This document shows, one piece after another, positions 17,103 through 27,881 of a stretch of DNA of 64,000 nucleotides (its first letter is position 1; every line of letters begins with the position of its first letter). The stretch comes from Arthrobacter sp. SLBN-83 (GTDB lineage Bacteria; Actinomycetota; Actinomycetes; Actinomycetales; Micrococcaceae). Position numbers and translations under genes: made by a program. Under the pieces are notes generated by a model. It had not been told where the DNA came from. It was given only the letters and a program-made list of their open reading frames with translations, and did no database searches. The stretch is from positions 1,736,001-1,800,000 of the forward strand of contig NZ_VFMX01000001.1 in the NCBI RefSeq assembly GCF_006715285.1, written 5' to 3'.

Positions 17103-17929
17103 TCCGCAGCGGGGTACACGCCGAGGATCCGCACCTCGGTGGTGAAGAAGTCCAGTTCCTCGAGGGCCAGCTTCAGCGGCAGGTCCTCGGGGTGGCCTTC
17201 GACGTCCGCCATGAACATGGTGGCGGCAAATTCGTTGCCCACCATATAGCTCTCCAGGCGCGTCATGTTCACGCCGTTGGTGGCAAAGCCGCCGAGCGCC
17301 TTGTACAGGGCAGAAGGGACATTGCGGACGCGGAAGAGGAAGCTCGTCACTGCCGGCCCAGGAAGTTCGTCCCGGGCCGGCAGTGCCGTTTCCCGGGCCA
17401 GGACCACGAAGCGGGTGGTGTTGGAGGGATCGTCCTCCACACCCGACGCCAGGACGTCAAGGCCGTAGATCTGTGCGGCCAGCGGGGGAGCGAGGGAGAG
17501 CTTGCGCGGATCGTTCCACTCGGCCACCTCCCGGGCGGACCCTGCGGTGTCACCTGCGATCACCGGCTTGAGGCTGTGTTCGCGGATCAGTTTCCGGCAC
17601 TGGCCCAGCGCGTGGATGTGGCTGTGCACCTCGGTGGCGCCTTCGATGGTGCTGCCCGGGATGCCCAGCAGGTCGAAGTGGATGGGCAGGAAGTACTCGC
17701 CCACGATCTGCAGGTTGGACTGCGGCAGCAGGATGTGGATGTCCGCCACCCGCCCGGCGATCGAGTTCTCGATGGGGATCATTGCCAGCTCCGCCTCGCC
17801 GCTGGCCACCAGCTCGAAGGCGTCCTCGAAGCTGGCACACGGGACGCTTGCCATGTCTGGAAACATCTGCTCACACGCGATATTGGAGTTGGCGCCGGGC
17901 TCACCCTGGTACGCAATCTTGGAGGCCAT
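17075..17929 (-). CDS. pheA: Prephenate dehydratase
   Basis: PheA (284 aa) converts prephenate to phenylpyruvate, the committed step of phenylalanine synthesis. The catalytic domain shows IAYQGEPGANSNIAC at the start and IPIENSIAGRVADIH, with the Thr-Arg-Phe motif in SNTTRFVVLARE. The C-terminal ACT domain (TSFLFRVRNVPSALYKAL, and NMTRLESYMVG) normally senses phenylalanine. There is no fused chorismate mutase. Its 3' end overlaps the monooxygenase gene on the other strand by 28 bases. Confidence 0.95.
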   Translation of the reverse strand: MASKIAYQGEPGANSNIACEQMFPDMASVPCASFEDAFELVASGEAELAMIPIENSIAGRVADIHILLPQSNLQIVGEYFLPIHFDLLGIPGSTIEGATEVHSHIHALGQCRKLIREHSLKPVIAGDTAGSAREVAEWNDPRKLSLAPPLAAQIYGLDVLASGVEDDPSNTTRFVVLARETALPARDELPGPAVTSFLFRVRNVPSALYKALGGFATNGVNMTRLESYMVGNEFAATMFMADVEGHPEDLPLKLALEELDFFTTEVRILGVYPAADYRAAAATA

Positions 17930-17981
17930 GATCCGTATGGTTTCACGCGTTTGCGTCCGATACGAAAACAGGCCCGTGATG

Positions 17982-19895
17982 CTACGCCGGGGTGACGCGC
18001 AGCCAGAGGTATTGCCGCGGAAGGAGCGTCACGCCGTCGCCCAGCTGCAGGGCTGCTTCGGAGAGAAGGTCGACGGCGGCAGGGGAGTACCCGCCGAAGG
18101 TTTCCGCTGGGAGGGTCTGGGCTGAGTCGCTGAAGTTGGCGAGGGCCAGGACGATGCTGCCACTTTCTTCCTCACCCGGTCGCTGGTACGCCAGGACCGA
18201 CCGGTTGTTCGTGGCGAAATCGATCAGCGTGGTCCCGGCAAGTTCCGGAGTGGCGCTCCGGACGTCTATCATCCGCTTCAGGCCCGCGTAGACGGCACCT
18301 TCCGGCGTGGCCGGGTCCAGCCGGCGGGCGTACTGCTCCGTGGGGAAGTGCGGGCGGTGGACCCACCGGCTGTCTTCGCCGTGGCCGGGTTCGGACGCGT
18401 AACCGTAGTCGTTGACCTGCCCCACCTCATCACCCAGGTACAGCAGGGGGATGCCGCCGGTGCTGAACGGCACCGAATGGGCCAGGAGGATCCGCTCCAC
18501 CGCCTCAACCGGGTCAACCTCCATGCCGCACAGGGACGCCGTCGTGCCCGAAATCCGGCAGTCACCCGTCTTGGGGTTGTCCTGGAAGGGGACGCCGCGG
18601 GCGAAGCTGCCGGGGAACCGGTTGACGTAGAAGGAGTTCAGGAACCGACGGTGGTCGAAGCCGTTGATGCCGAATTCGGCGGCGTCCTCGTCGGCGAAGG
18701 TCCAGCCGATGTCATCGTGGCTGCGGACGTAGTTCACCCAGGCGGTGCCGTCCGGGATGTTGTGCCGGCGTTCCAGTGCCTGGGCCAGGAGCGAGGTGTC
18801 CCGGGTGGCCAGGGACTCCCAGATCAGGGCCATCTGCAGCGGGTTGTAGGAAAGCTGGCATTCTGCGGGGTCGATGTACAGCGCCACCTCGTCCGGGTGG
18901 ACTATTGCCTCGGACTTGAACAGCAGCGACGGCGCAGCCAACCGGCATACCGCATTGAAGGCTCGGAGCAGCGTGTGCGCCTGGGGCAGGTTTTCGCAGG
19001 GCGTGCCCAGCTGCTTCCAGATGAATGCCACAGCATCCATGCGCAGGATGTCCACGCCCTGGTTGGCCAGGAACAGCATCTCGGCCGCCATGGCCCGGAA
19101 GACCTCCGGGTTGGAGTAGTTCAGGTCCCACTGGTACGTGTGGAAGGTGGCCCATACCCACCGGCCGTCTTCCATTTGGATGAAGGACCCCGGGTGGTTT
19201 TCCGGGAAGATTTCGCGGACGTTCGCCTCGAAGGCATCGGGCATGGTCCGGTCCGGGAAGATCCAGTAGTAATCGCTGAACTCCGGATCGCCGGCTGCTG
19301 CCTTCCGCGCCCACTCATGCTCGTCGGAGGTGTGGTTGAAGATGAAGTCCACCACCAGGCTGATCCCGTTGTCCTTCAGCTCGGCGGCCAGTGAGCGCAG
19401 CTGCTCCATGGTGCCCAGTTTGGGGTTGACCTCGCGGTAGCTGGACACCGCGTAGCCGCCGTCCGAGTGCGGTTCGGGTGCCAGGAACAGGGGCATGAGG
19501 TGCAGGTAGGTCAGGCCCAGTTCCTTAAAGTAAGGGATCCGGGCCCGCACCCCTTCGAGGCTTTCGGCGTAGCGGTCCACGTAGCACACCCCGCCCAGCA
19601 TCCGGTTGGACTGGAACCAGTCCGGGTTGCCTTCCCGCTCTGCATCGGTGGCCTTCAGCTCAGCGGAACGCTCCTGCCACGACCGGGCGCATTGGAGGAC
19701 CAGGCCAGTGAGCTGGTCCAGCCAGTCGTTGCGGTCGCCGTACAGGGAGTGGAATAGGCTGCGGAGCGTGGGGAAGTGCTCGTCGAGGCGCCGGTCGAAG
19801 TCCGGGTCCGGGCGCAACCCAAGGCCGTGCTCGCGGGATACGGCGGACAGCACATGTTGGCGCGCCTCCTGGTCCTCGTTCACCGTTTCCTGCAT
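17982..19895 (-). CDS. Amylosucrase (GH13 subfamily 4) or sucrose hydrolase
   Basis: A 637-aa glycoside hydrolase family 13 protein of the amylosucrase type. These enzymes cleave sucrose and either build alpha-1,4-glucan or hydrolyse it, without activated sugars. Key segments are GGVCYVDRYAESLEGV, VVDFIFNHTSDEHEWA, the nucleophile region ILRMDAVAFIWKQLG, the acid/base region LFKSEAIVHPDEV and the transition-state motif VRSHDDIGWTF. There is no signal peptide, so it acts in the cytoplasm. ATG 19895 was chosen because GGAAAGG lies at proper distance; a GTG 18 bases earlier has no usable ribosome site. No sucrose transporter or regulator is adjacent. Confidence 0.88.
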   Translation of the reverse strand: MQETVNEDQEARQHVLSAVSREHGLGLRPDPDFDRRLDEHFPTLRSLFHSLYGDRNDWLDQLTGLVLQCARSWQERSAELKATDAEREGNPDWFQSNRMLGGVCYVDRYAESLEGVRARIPYFKELGLTYLHLMPLFLAPEPHSDGGYAVSSYREVNPKLGTMEQLRSLAAELKDNGISLVVDFIFNHTSDEHEWARKAAAGDPEFSDYYWIFPDRTMPDAFEANVREIFPENHPGSFIQMEDGRWVWATFHTYQWDLNYSNPEVFRAMAAEMLFLANQGVDILRMDAVAFIWKQLGTPCENLPQAHTLLRAFNAVCRLAAPSLLFKSEAIVHPDEVALYIDPAECQLSYNPLQMALIWESLATRDTSLLAQALERRHNIPDGTAWVNYVRSHDDIGWTFADEDAAEFGINGFDHRRFLNSFYVNRFPGSFARGVPFQDNPKTGDCRISGTTASLCGMEVDPVEAVERILLAHSVPFSTGGIPLLYLGDEVGQVNDYGYASEPGHGEDSRWVHRPHFPTEQYARRLDPATPEGAVYAGLKRMIDVRSATPELAGTTLIDFATNNRSVLAYQRPGEEESGSIVLALANFSDSAQTLPAETFGGYSPAAVDLLSEAALQLGDGVTLLPRQYLWLRVTPA

Positions 19896-20091
19896 GTTGA
19901 CCGGCCTTTCCACACTTCCTCCGGCCTCCCTGGCCGCTCACCTGTAGGAAGTATTCCACGTCACATGCGGAAGGCGTCCGACGGCGGCGGACGGTTACGT
20001 TTCGCAGGATCCCGGGTGCGCCGGAGCAGGTGGTGCCAAGTCCGGCCTAAGCTTTACCCAGACCCACGAACGCCGGAAAGACAGGAAAAAC

Positions 20092-21144
20092 ATGACGCGC
20101 ACCTACACCATCGATTCCATTCCCGGTGACGGCATAGGTGTCGATGTCACGGACGTGGCCATGGAGTGCGTGGACGCGGTAGCCGGGCTGCATGGCTTCA
20201 CTGTTTCGTGGCGGGTCCGCGACTGGAACAGCGATCTGTACGTCAAGACTGGCCGGATGATGCCGGTTGACGGCATCGAGCAGCTCAGCAGCGGCGACGG
20301 CATCTTCCTGGGAGCGGTGGGAACACCTGACGTCCCGGACGATGTGACCCTGTGGGGACTGCTGATTCCCATCCGTCGCGAGTTCGACCAGTACATCAAC
20401 CTTCGGCCCATGAAGCTGCTGCCGGGCGTCAAGGGGGCGATGCCAGGAATCGAGGACCTGGACATCGTGGTGGTGCGGGAGAACGTTGAGGGCGAATACT
20501 CGCAGATCGGCGGTCGCTTCGGCGCCGGGACGGATGCCGAATTCGCCGTCCAGGAGAGCGTGTTCACCAAGGCAGGCGTTAGCAGGGCGGCCCGCTACGC
20601 TGCGGAGGCTGCTGCCGGACGGGGCGGCACGCTGGTCTCCGCCACCAAATCCAACGGCATCATCCACACCATGCCGTTCTGGGACGAGGTGGTGGCCCGG
20701 ACGGTGGCAGAGTTCCCGGGCGTCACCGTGGACAAGGTGTTGATCGATGCGCTCGCGGCACGCCTGGTCATGAAGCCCACCAGCGTCCGCACGATTGTCG
20801 CGTCGAACCTCTTCGGCGACATCCTGTCCGACCTGGTGGCCGGAGTTGCCGGCTCCATCGGCATCGCTCCCAGCGCCAACCTGAACCCTGAACGCCGGTA
20901 CCCTTCAATGTTCGAGCCGGTCCACGGTTCCGCCCCGGACATCGCCGGCAAGGGCATCGCGAATCCCGTAGGGGCCCTGTGGGCCGCGGCCATGATGCTG
21001 GACCACCTGGGGGAGGAGGCCGCGGCGCGGTCCCTGACCTCCGCTTTCGAGTCCACGCTCGCCGAAGGAATTGCGACGCCGGACCTTGGCGGTTCAGCCA
21101 GCACGCTGGAGTTTGCCAAGGAAGTGCGCAGCCGGCTGCGGTAA
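20092..21144 (+). CDS. Tartrate / D-malate dehydrogenase family enzyme
   Basis: This 350-aa protein is an NAD-dependent beta-decarboxylating dehydrogenase of the isocitrate/isopropylmalate family, in the tartrate/D-malate branch (TtuC/DmlA). Visible landmarks are the N-terminal IPGDGIGVDVT, the substrate loop FDQYINLRPMKLLPGVKG, the catalytic VVVRENVEGEYSQIGG, and the metal-binding aspartates in ASNLFGDILSDLVAG. leuB-type enzymes lack the FDQY-type loop, so leucine synthesis is less likely. The gene stands alone on this strand, convergent with a GntR regulator gene 20 bases away. Confidence 0.88.
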   Translation: MTRTYTIDSIPGDGIGVDVTDVAMECVDAVAGLHGFTVSWRVRDWNSDLYVKTGRMMPVDGIEQLSSGDGIFLGAVGTPDVPDDVTLWGLLIPIRREFDQYINLRPMKLLPGVKGAMPGIEDLDIVVVRENVEGEYSQIGGRFGAGTDAEFAVQESVFTKAGVSRAARYAAEAAAGRGGTLVSATKSNGIIHTMPFWDEVVARTVAEFPGVTVDKVLIDALAARLVMKPTSVRTIVASNLFGDILSDLVAGVAGSIGIAPSANLNPERRYPSMFEPVHGSAPDIAGKGIANPVGALWAAAMMLDHLGEEAAARSLTSAFESTLAEGIATPDLGGSASTLEFAKEVRSRLR

Positions 21145-21164
21145 CGGCGCGTGAAGCACCACCA

Positions 21165-21833
21165 CTAAAGCACGTTGCGGATGGCCTGTTCGAAACTGGT
21201 GACGTGCTCCAGGGCGAGCTTGCCCGCCCGCTCCGCGTCGCCGTCGGCCACTGCCTCCAGCAGTTCCACGTGCTCGGCGATGTGGGACGCGACGGAGGGC
21301 ACCTTTTCCAGCACCATGCACCAGATGCGCGTGGCCAGGTTGTCGTACCGGATCAGGACGTCCTCGAGGTGCGCGTTGGCCGCGGCCTTGTAGATCAACC
21401 GGTGGACCTTGATGTCGTACCGCATGAGGTCGTAGGGGTCGTCGTCATCGCCCATGGTGGAAATCGCCGCCGCAGTCTCCCGGATTTCAGCCCGCAGCGC
21501 CGGCGTTGCCAGCTTGGCGGCGCGCCGTGCCGCCAAGGGCTCCAGGGATTCGCGCAGCTCTGAGACGTCGGCGAGTTCGGTGATGTCGACGATGGTGGCG
21601 AACGTCCCGCGGCGCGGATAGGAGACCACCAGGTGGTCGCTTTCCAGGCGCTTGAGTGCTTCCCGGACCGGTGTCCGGCCAATCCCGAGTTCGGCGGCCA
21701 GCTTGCCGTCGTTGATTGCCTCGCCCGGCCGGATATCCAGCATGATGAGCCGGTCGCGGAGGTGCCGGTAGGCCTGTTCGGAGAGCGAGAGGTCGCCGTC
21801 CCCGGCCAGGTGGTTCTCTAATGTGACGCTCAT
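21165..21833 (-). CDS. GntR-family regulator (FCD type), divergent from glyA-sox operon
   Basis: A GntR transcription factor of 222 aa with the winged helix LAAELGIGRTPVREALKRLESDHLVV and an FCD ligand domain whose metal residues are likely in YDIKVHRLIYKAA and EHVELLEAVADGD. The start at 21833 follows GGGAAGG; an ATG 16 codons earlier is in frame but adds residues without family character. It is transcribed away from glyA, and the gap between them carries three 11-base direct repeats. It probably controls the sarcosine operon and itself. Confidence 0.88.
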   Translation of the reverse strand: MSVTLENHLAGDGDLSLSEQAYRHLRDRLIMLDIRPGEAINDGKLAAELGIGRTPVREALKRLESDHLVVSYPRRGTFATIVDITELADVSELRESLEPLAARRAAKLATPALRAEIRETAAAISTMGDDDDPYDLMRYDIKVHRLIYKAAANAHLEDVLIRYDNLATRIWCMVLEKVPSVASHIAEHVELLEAVADGDAERAGKLALEHVTSFEQAIRNVL

Positions 21834-21903
21834 TCCGAGCCTTCCCAGGAGTGCTATTGACGTCCAAGTGATCTGGAACATACTATTACGACAGTTCTAA
21901 TAT

Positions 21904-21936
21904 ATCAGTTACAGATCAGTTATAGGTCAGTAACTC
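21904..21936. promoter_or_regulatory. Three 11-base direct repeats before glyA
   Basis: ATCAGTTACAG, ATCAGTTATAG and GTCAGTAACTC follow one another without a gap at 21904-21936, ending 22 bases before the glyA ATG. The 11-base period puts each copy on the same face of the helix. The outer AGTTAC and GTAACT also form an inverted pair. This is the natural binding site for the divergent GntR regulator. Confidence 0.6.
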
Positions 21937-21958
21937 CGAAGGGCTTTGAAGGAGAACA

Positions 21959-23299
21959 ATGCAGGACGTACTGAACGCCTCGCTCGCCACGGTAGACGCC
22001 GACGTCGCCGCCGCTGTGGCACGGGAACTGCACCGCCAGCAGTCCACCCTGGAAATGATCGCGTCGGAGAACTTCGCTCCGTCCTCCGTCATGGAGGCCC
22101 AGGGCTCGGTCCTCACCAACAAGTACGCGGAGGGCTACCCGGGCAAGCGCTACTACGGCGGCTGCGAGCACGTCGACGTTATCGAGCAACTGGCCATCGA
22201 CCGCGTCAAGGCCCTGTTTGGCGCAGAGTTCGCCAACGTGCAGCCGCACTCCGGCGCGCAGGCGAACGCCGCCGCGATGTTCGCCCTGCTCAACCCGGGC
22301 GACACCATGCTGGGCCTGTCCCTGGCCCACGGCGGACACCTCACGCACGGCATGAAGATCAACTTCTCCGGCAAGCTCTACAACGTGGTTCCGTACCACG
22401 TCCGGGAAGAAGACCTCCGCATCGATATGGCCGAGGTGGAAGCCCTGGCCCTGGAGCACAAGCCCAAGCTGATCGTGGCCGGTTGGTCTGCATACTCCCG
22501 CCAGCTGGACTTTGCCGAGTTCCGCCGCATCGCCGACCTGGTGGGCGCCTACCTCATGGTGGACATGGCCCACTTCGCCGGCCTGGTGGCCGCAGGCCTT
22601 CACCCGAATCCCGTCCCCTATGCGGACGTGGTCACCACCACCACCCACAAGACCCTTGGCGGCCCCCGCGGCGGCGTGATCCTGGCCAAGGAGGAATACG
22701 CCAAGAAGATCAACAGCGCTGTGTTCCCCGGCCAGCAGGGCGGACCGCTGGAGCATGTGGTCGCCGCCAAGGCCGTGGCCTTCAAGCTCGCCGCAGCTCC
22801 GGAATTCAAGGAACGCCAGGAGCGCGTCCTGCAGGGAGCCAAGCTCCTGGCCGAGCGACTCCTCAAGGACGACGTTGCAGCCGCCGGCATCTCCGTGGTC
22901 AACGGCGGCACCGACGTCCACCTGGTCCTGGTGGACCTGCGCAACTCGGAGCTCGACGGCCAGCAGGGCGAGGACGCCCTCCACCAGATCGGCATCACCG
23001 TCAACCGCAACGCCGTCCCGTTCGACCCGCGCCCGCCGATGGTCTCCTCCGGACTCCGCATCGGCACTCCCGCCCTGGCCGCCCGCGGCTTCGGCGCCGC
23101 CGAGTTCGCGGAAGTTGCGGACATCATCGCGACGGCGCTGATCGCCTCCGCCTCCACCGGCACCCTGCCCGGGGACACCGCCGTCGAACTCCGCACCCGG
23201 GTGACGGCCCTGGCCGACAAGTTCCCCCTCTACCCGCACCTCACCGCCGATGCCAGCCTGGCCGAAGCCGAGGCAGACCTGATTGGAGCCGCACAGTGA
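21959..23299 (+). CDS. glyA: Serine hydroxymethyltransferase
   Basis: GlyA (446 aa) is the PLP enzyme that interconverts glycine plus methylene-tetrahydrofolate with serine. It shows [35 protein letters not shown] and the PLP lysine in [14 protein letters not shown]. As first gene of the sarcosine operon it would join the glycine and the one-carbon unit released by sarcosine oxidase into serine. This is probably a catabolic copy, distinct from a housekeeping glyA elsewhere. The ATG follows GAAGGAG, and the stop overlaps the GTG of soxB. Confidence 0.96.
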   Translation: MQDVLNASLATVDADVAAAVARELHRQQSTLEMIASENFAPSSVMEAQGSVLTNKYAEGYPGKRYYGGCEHVDVIEQLAIDRVKALFGAEFANVQPHSGAQANAAAMFALLNPGDTMLGLSLAHGGHLTHGMKINFSGKLYNVVPYHVREEDLRIDMAEVEALALEHKPKLIVAGWSAYSRQLDFAEFRRIADLVGAYLMVDMAHFAGLVAAGLHPNPVPYADVVTTTTHKTLGGPRGGVILAKEEYAKKINSAVFPGQQGGPLEHVVAAKAVAFKLAAAPEFKERQERVLQGAKLLAERLLKDDVAAAGISVVNGGTDVHLVLVDLRNSELDGQQGEDALHQIGITVNRNAVPFDPRPPMVSSGLRIGTPALAARGFGAAEFAEVADIIATALIASASTGTLPGDTAVELRTRVTALADKFPLYPHLTADASLAEAEADLIGAAQ

Positions 23300-24516
23300 G
23301 CGCCCCGCACCTTCCTGAGCACCCGGACTTCCTCTGGCGGAACCCGGAACCCAAGTCCTCTTACGACGCCGTGGTGGTCGGCGGCGGCGGCCACGGCCTG
23401 GCCACCGCGTACTTCCTGGCCAAGAACCATGGCATGACCAACATTGCCGTCCTGGAAAAGGGCTGGCTGGCCGGCGGCAACATGGCCCGCAACACCACCA
23501 TCATCCGCTCCAACTACCTCTGGGACGAGAGCGCGGCCATCTACGAGCACGCCCTCAAGCTCTGGGAGATCCTGCCCGAGGAACTCGAGTACGACTTCCT
23601 GTTCAGCCAGCGCGGCGTGATGAACCTGGCCCACACCCTGGGCGACGTCCGCGAAAGCATCCGCCGCGTGGGCGCCAACAAGCTCAACGGCGTGGACGCC
23701 GAATGGCTGGACCCGCAGCAGGTCAAGGAACTCTGCCCCATCCTGAACATCCGGGACAACATCCGCTATCCCGTCATGGGCGCCACCTACCAGCCCCGCG
23801 CCGGCATCGCCAAGCATGACCACGTGGCCTGGGCCTTCGCCCGCAAGTGCGACGAAATGGGCGTGGACATCATCCAAAACTGCGAGGTCACCGGCTTCCT
23901 CAAGGACGGCAACCGCGTGGTGGGCGTCAAGACCAACCGCGGCACCATCCACACCGAAAAGGTGGGCCTGGCAGCCGCCGGCCACAGCTCGGTCCTGGCC
24001 GAACTGGCAGGCTTCCAGCTGCCCATCCAGTCCCACCCGCTGCAGGCACTGGTGTCCGAACTGCATGAGCCCGTCCACCCCACCGTGGTCATGTCCAACC
24101 ACGTCCACGTCTACGTCTCGCAGGCGCACAAGGGCGAACTGGTCATGGGTGCCGGTGTGGACTCCTACAACGGCTACGGCCAGCGCGGCTCCTTCCACGT
24201 GATCGAGCAGCAGATGGCGGCCGCCGTCGAACTCTTCCCCATCTTCGCCCGCGCCCACGTGCTCCGCACCTGGGGCGGCATCGTGGACACCACCCTGGAC
24301 GCCTCGCCGATCGTGGGCCTGACCCCGGTGGAGAACATGTTCGTGAACTGCGGCTGGGGCACCGGCGGGTTCAAGGGAACACCTGCCGCCGGCATGACCT
24401 TCGCCCACACCATCGCCACCGGCGCGCCGCACAAGCTGAATGCGCCGTTCTCGCTGGAACGCTTCGAAACCGGCGCCCTGATCGACGAACACGGCGCCGC
24501 CGCCGTGGCCCACTAG
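23296..24516 (+). CDS. soxB: Sarcosine oxidase, beta subunit
   Basis: SoxB (406 aa) carries the main flavin chemistry of heterotetrameric sarcosine oxidase, oxidising N-methylglycine and passing electrons to FMN and oxygen. The N-terminal dinucleotide motif is [17 protein letters not shown], followed by the family-typical [20 protein letters not shown] and, near the end, [16 protein letters not shown]. The GTG start overlaps the glyA stop by four bases (GTGA). A longer open frame continues upstream, but it only shadows glyA. Confidence 0.95.
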   Translation: MSAPHLPEHPDFLWRNPEPKSSYDAVVVGGGGHGLATAYFLAKNHGMTNIAVLEKGWLAGGNMARNTTIIRSNYLWDESAAIYEHALKLWEILPEELEYDFLFSQRGVMNLAHTLGDVRESIRRVGANKLNGVDAEWLDPQQVKELCPILNIRDNIRYPVMGATYQPRAGIAKHDHVAWAFARKCDEMGVDIIQNCEVTGFLKDGNRVVGVKTNRGTIHTEKVGLAAAGHSSVLAELAGFQLPIQSHPLQALVSELHEPVHPTVVMSNHVHVYVSQAHKGELVMGAGVDSYNGYGQRGSFHVIEQQMAAAVELFPIFARAHVLRTWGGIVDTTLDASPIVGLTPVENMFVNCGWGTGGFKGTPAAGMTFAHTIATGAPHKLNAPFSLERFETGALIDEHGAAAVAH

Positions 24517-24537
24517 CCCAGAAAAGGACTTACGCAC

Positions 24538-24942
24538 ATGCTGCTGATCCCATGCCCCAACTGCGGCCCGCGGGACGAAACCGAATTCCACTACGGCGGA
24601 CAGGCCCACGTCCCGTACCCGGAGAACCCGAACGAGCTGAGCGATACCGAGTGGTCCCGCTACCTCTTCTACCGTGAGAACCCCAAAGGCACCTTCGCCG
24701 AGCGCTGGGTCCACAGCACCGGCTGCCGCCAGTGGTTCAACATGCTCCGCGACACCGTCAGCTACGACATCCAGGCCGTCTACAAGATGGGCACCCCGCG
24801 GCCGGACAGGTCCTCGAGTGTCACGCCCGAAACCGGAACCGCCAGCACGGCCCCTGACAGCACCACCACGGGAAGCGCTGCACCCAGCACTTCCACCACG
24901 AGCATCATGACCACCACCGCCCCGGAAGGAGCGACCAAGTGA
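24538..24942 (+). CDS. soxD: Sarcosine oxidase, delta subunit, with extended tail
   Basis: SoxD is the small zinc-binding subunit of sarcosine oxidase. The zinc ligands are visible as Cys in [12 protein letters not shown] and His/Cys in [12 protein letters not shown]. The fold is complete by about residue 88 ([10 protein letters not shown]). A Ser/Thr/Ala-rich tail of about 45 residues follows, making 134 aa where the family is nearer 90-100. The reading frame stays intact to the four-base overlap with soxA, so the tail is translated as far as the sequence shows. Confidence 0.93.
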   Translation: MLLIPCPNCGPRDETEFHYGGQAHVPYPENPNELSDTEWSRYLFYRENPKGTFAERWVHSTGCRQWFNMLRDTVSYDIQAVYKMGTPRPDRSSSVTPETGTASTAPDSTTTGSAAPSTSTTSIMTTTAPEGATK

Positions 24943-27881
24943 CCTCCCAGAACGCCCGCCTGGCTACCGGCGGCCGCATCGACCGCACCATCTCCTGGCG
25001 CTTCACGGTGGACGGCGAGGAATTCACCGGCCACCCCGGCGACACCCTGGCCTCCGCCCTGCTGGCCAACGGCCGCATCGCCGCCGGCAACTCGCTTTAC
25101 GAGGACCGCGCCCGCGGCATAATGTCCGCCGGCGTCGAAGAGGCCAATGCACTGGTCCGTGTGGAGGCACGTTTCCCCGGCCACGTGGCCGAGTCCATGC
25201 TCCCCGCCACCACCGTCTCCCTGGTGGACGGCCTGCAGGCCACGCTGCTGAACGGCCTGGGCAAGCTTGACCCGGAGGACGACCGCGCCGAGTACGACAA
25301 GAAGTACGTCCACACCGACGTGCTGGTCATCGGCGGCGGCCCCGCCGGACTCGCCGCGGCCCGCGAAGCTGTCCGCACCGGAGCCCGCGTCATGCTGCTG
25401 GACGACCAGCCCGAACTCGGCGGTTCCCTGCTGTCCGGCTCCACTGCCGAGGGACTGGCCGAGACCATTGAAGGCAAGCCCGCCCTCGAATGGGTTGCCG
25501 ACGTTGAAGCCGAGCTGGTTTCCGGCGCGGAATCCACCGTCCTGAACCGCACCACCGCGTTCGGCGCCTACGACGCCAACTACGTCATCGCCGTCCAGAA
25601 CCGCACCGACCACCTCACCAGCCCCGCTGCCCCCGGCGTCTCCCGCCAGCGGATTTGGCACATCCGTGCCAGCCAGGTGGTGCTGGCCCCCGGCGCCCAC
25701 GAGCGCCCCCTGGTGTTCGAGAACAACGACCGCCCAGGCATCATGCTGGCCTCGGCCGTCCGCACCTACCTCAACCGGTACGCGGTGGCAGCCGGCAAGC
25801 GCGTGGTTATCAGCACCACCAATGACAGCGCCTACGCCGTCGCCGCCGACCTCGCCGCCGCCGGCGTCAAGGTGGCAGCCGTGGTGGACGCCCGGCCCAA
25901 GCTCACCGCGGTGGCAACCGCCGCCGTCGAAAGCGGGCTCCGGGTGCTGATTGGCAGCGCAGTTGCCAATACGTCGGCAAACAGTGATGGCCGGCTGGAC
26001 GGGGTCACGGTCCGCAGCATTAACGACGACGGCGAGCTCACCTCGGGCGTCGAACAGATCGCCACCGACCTGCTGGCTGTCTCCGGCGGCTGGAGCCCGC
26101 TGGTCCACCTGCACTCACAGCGGCAGGGCAAACTGCGCTGGGACGAAGACCTGGCCGCCTTCGTGCCCAGCACCGAAGTACCCAACCAGCAGACCATCGG
26201 CTCCGGCCGCGGCTCCTTCGCCACCGAGGACTGCCTAGCCGAGGGTATCTCCGCTGGTGCACGGGCCGCCATCGCAGCCGGGTTCGCGTCCGCCGTCGAG
26301 CCTTCCGTGTTCGGTGAGCCGAAGGCCTCCGCCCCCACCCGCCAGTTGTGGCTGGTGCCGGGGGAGAGCGGCACCCCGGATGACTGGCACAACCACTTCG
26401 TGGACTTCCAGCGCGACCAGTCGGTGGCGGACGTGCTCCGCTCCACCGGGGCTGGCATGCGCTCAGTGGAACACATCAAGCGGTACACCTCCATCAGCAC
26501 CGCCAACGACCAGGGCAAGACCTCCGGCGTCAACGCCATCGGCGTCATCGCCGCGGCCCTGCGCACGGCCGGCGAGGCCTCCCGCGGCATCGGCGACATC
26601 GGCACCACCACCTACCGTGCGCCATTCACCCCGGTGGCCTTCGCGGCACTGGCCGGACGCCAGCGCGGCGAACTCTTTGACCCCGCCCGCGTCACCTCCA
26701 TCCACCCGTGGCACGTGGCCAAGGGCGCACTGTTCGAGGACGTCGGACAGTGGAAGCGCCCCTGGTACTACCCGCAGGACGGGGAGGACATGGACGCCGC
26801 CGTGCTCCGCGAATGCGCTGCCGTCCGCGAGTCCGTGGGCTTCATGGACGCCACCACCCTGGGCAAGATCGAAATCCGCGGCAAGGACGCGGGGGAGTTC
26901 CTCAACCGCATGTACACCAACGCGTTCAAGAAGCTCGCCCCGGGCTCGGCACGCTACGGCGTCATGTGCACCCCGGACGGCATGATCTTCGACGACGGCG
27001 TGACCCTCCGCGTCGACGACGAAACCTACTTCATGACCACCACCACCGGCGGCGCCGCCAAGGTGCTGGACTGGCTGGAGGAATGGCTGCAGACCGAGTG
27101 GCCGGAACTGGACGTCAACTGCACCTCGGTGACGGAACAGTGGAGCACAATAGCCGTGGTCGGGCCCAAGTCCCGTGAAGTCATCGCCAAGGTGGCACCG
27201 GAACTGGCTGCCAACGGCGGCCTGGACGCCGAGGCTTTCCCGTTCATGACGTTCCGCGAAACCACCCTGGCTTCCGGCGTCCGCGCCCGGATCTGCCGGA
27301 TCTCGTTCTCCGGTGAACTCGCCTACGAAATCAACGTCCCGGCCTGGTACGGGCTCAACACCTGGGAGGCCGTGGCAGCCGCCGGGGCCGAATTCAACAT
27401 CACCCCTTACGGCACCGAAACCATGCACGTGCTCCGCGCCGAAAAGGGCTACCCGATCGTTGGGCAGGACACGGACGGCACGGTCACCCCGCAGGATGCA
27501 GGCATGGAGTGGATCGTCTCCAAGGCCAAGGATTTCATCGGCAAGCGCTCCTACTCGCGCTCCGACGCACAGCGTGAGGACCGCAAGCACCTGGTCAGCG
27601 TCCTCCCGGTGGACGGCACGCTGCGGCTGCCGGAAGGCACCCAGCTCGTGGAAAAGGGCCGCTCCACCAACCCCGCCTACGGCCCGGTGCCGATGGAAGG
27701 GTTCGTCACCTCCAGCTACCACAGCGCAGCGCTGGGCAGGTCGTTCGGCCTGGCCCTGATCAAGAACGGACGCAACCGCATCGGCGAAACGCTGATTGCC
27801 GCCGCCGGCGACCAGCTGGTGGACGTGGTTGTTGCAGAGACAGTGCTTTTTGACCCCGAAGGGACCCGTAAAGATGGCTGA
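24939..27881 (+). CDS. soxA: Sarcosine oxidase, alpha subunit
   Basis: SoxA (980 aa) binds NAD and tetrahydrofolate in the heterotetramer and passes the methyl carbon of sarcosine to folate as methylene-THF. In order: a ferredoxin-like N-terminal domain (about 20-100; [20 protein letters not shown]), a dinucleotide-binding module ([18 protein letters not shown], about 127), a second flavoprotein-like region (about 230-440), and from about 590 a GcvT/aminomethyltransferase domain ([35 protein letters not shown]). It starts at GTG within the end of soxD and overlaps soxG by 8 bases. Confidence 0.96.
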   Translation: MTSQNARLATGGRIDRTISWRFTVDGEEFTGHPGDTLASALLANGRIAAGNSLYEDRARGIMSAGVEEANALVRVEARFPGHVAESMLPATTVSLVDGLQATLLNGLGKLDPEDDRAEYDKKYVHTDVLVIGGGPAGLAAAREAVRTGARVMLLDDQPELGGSLLSGSTAEGLAETIEGKPALEWVADVEAELVSGAESTVLNRTTAFGAYDANYVIAVQNRTDHLTSPAAPGVSRQRIWHIRASQVVLAPGAHERPLVFENNDRPGIMLASAVRTYLNRYAVAAGKRVVISTTNDSAYAVAADLAAAGVKVAAVVDARPKLTAVATAAVESGLRVLIGSAVANTSANSDGRLDGVTVRSINDDGELTSGVEQIATDLLAVSGGWSPLVHLHSQRQGKLRWDEDLAAFVPSTEVPNQQTIGSGRGSFATEDCLAEGISAGARAAIAAGFASAVEPSVFGEPKASAPTRQLWLVPGESGTPDDWHNHFVDFQRDQSVADVLRSTGAGMRSVEHIKRYTSISTANDQGKTSGVNAIGVIAAALRTAGEASRGIGDIGTTTYRAPFTPVAFAALAGRQRGELFDPARVTSIHPWHVAKGALFEDVGQWKRPWYYPQDGEDMDAAVLRECAAVRESVGFMDATTLGKIEIRGKDAGEFLNRMYTNAFKKLAPGSARYGVMCTPDGMIFDDGVTLRVDDETYFMTTTTGGAAKVLDWLEEWLQTEWPELDVNCTSVTEQWSTIAVVGPKSREVIAKVAPELAANGGLDAEAFPFMTFRETTLASGVRARICRISFSGELAYEINVPAWYGLNTWEAVAAAGAEFNITPYGTETMHVLRAEKGYPIVGQDTDGTVTPQDAGMEWIVSKAKDFIGKRSYSRSDAQREDRKHLVSVLPVDGTLRLPEGTQLVEKGRSTNPAYGPVPMEGFVTSSYHSAALGRSFGLALIKNGRNRIGETLIAAAGDQLVDVVVAETVLFDPEGTRKDG

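Noticed and set aside
21946..23295. Upstream extension of the soxB frame through glyA
   Set aside because: The sequence is Arg/Gly/Pro noise overlapping glyA; soxB starts naturally at GTG 23296.
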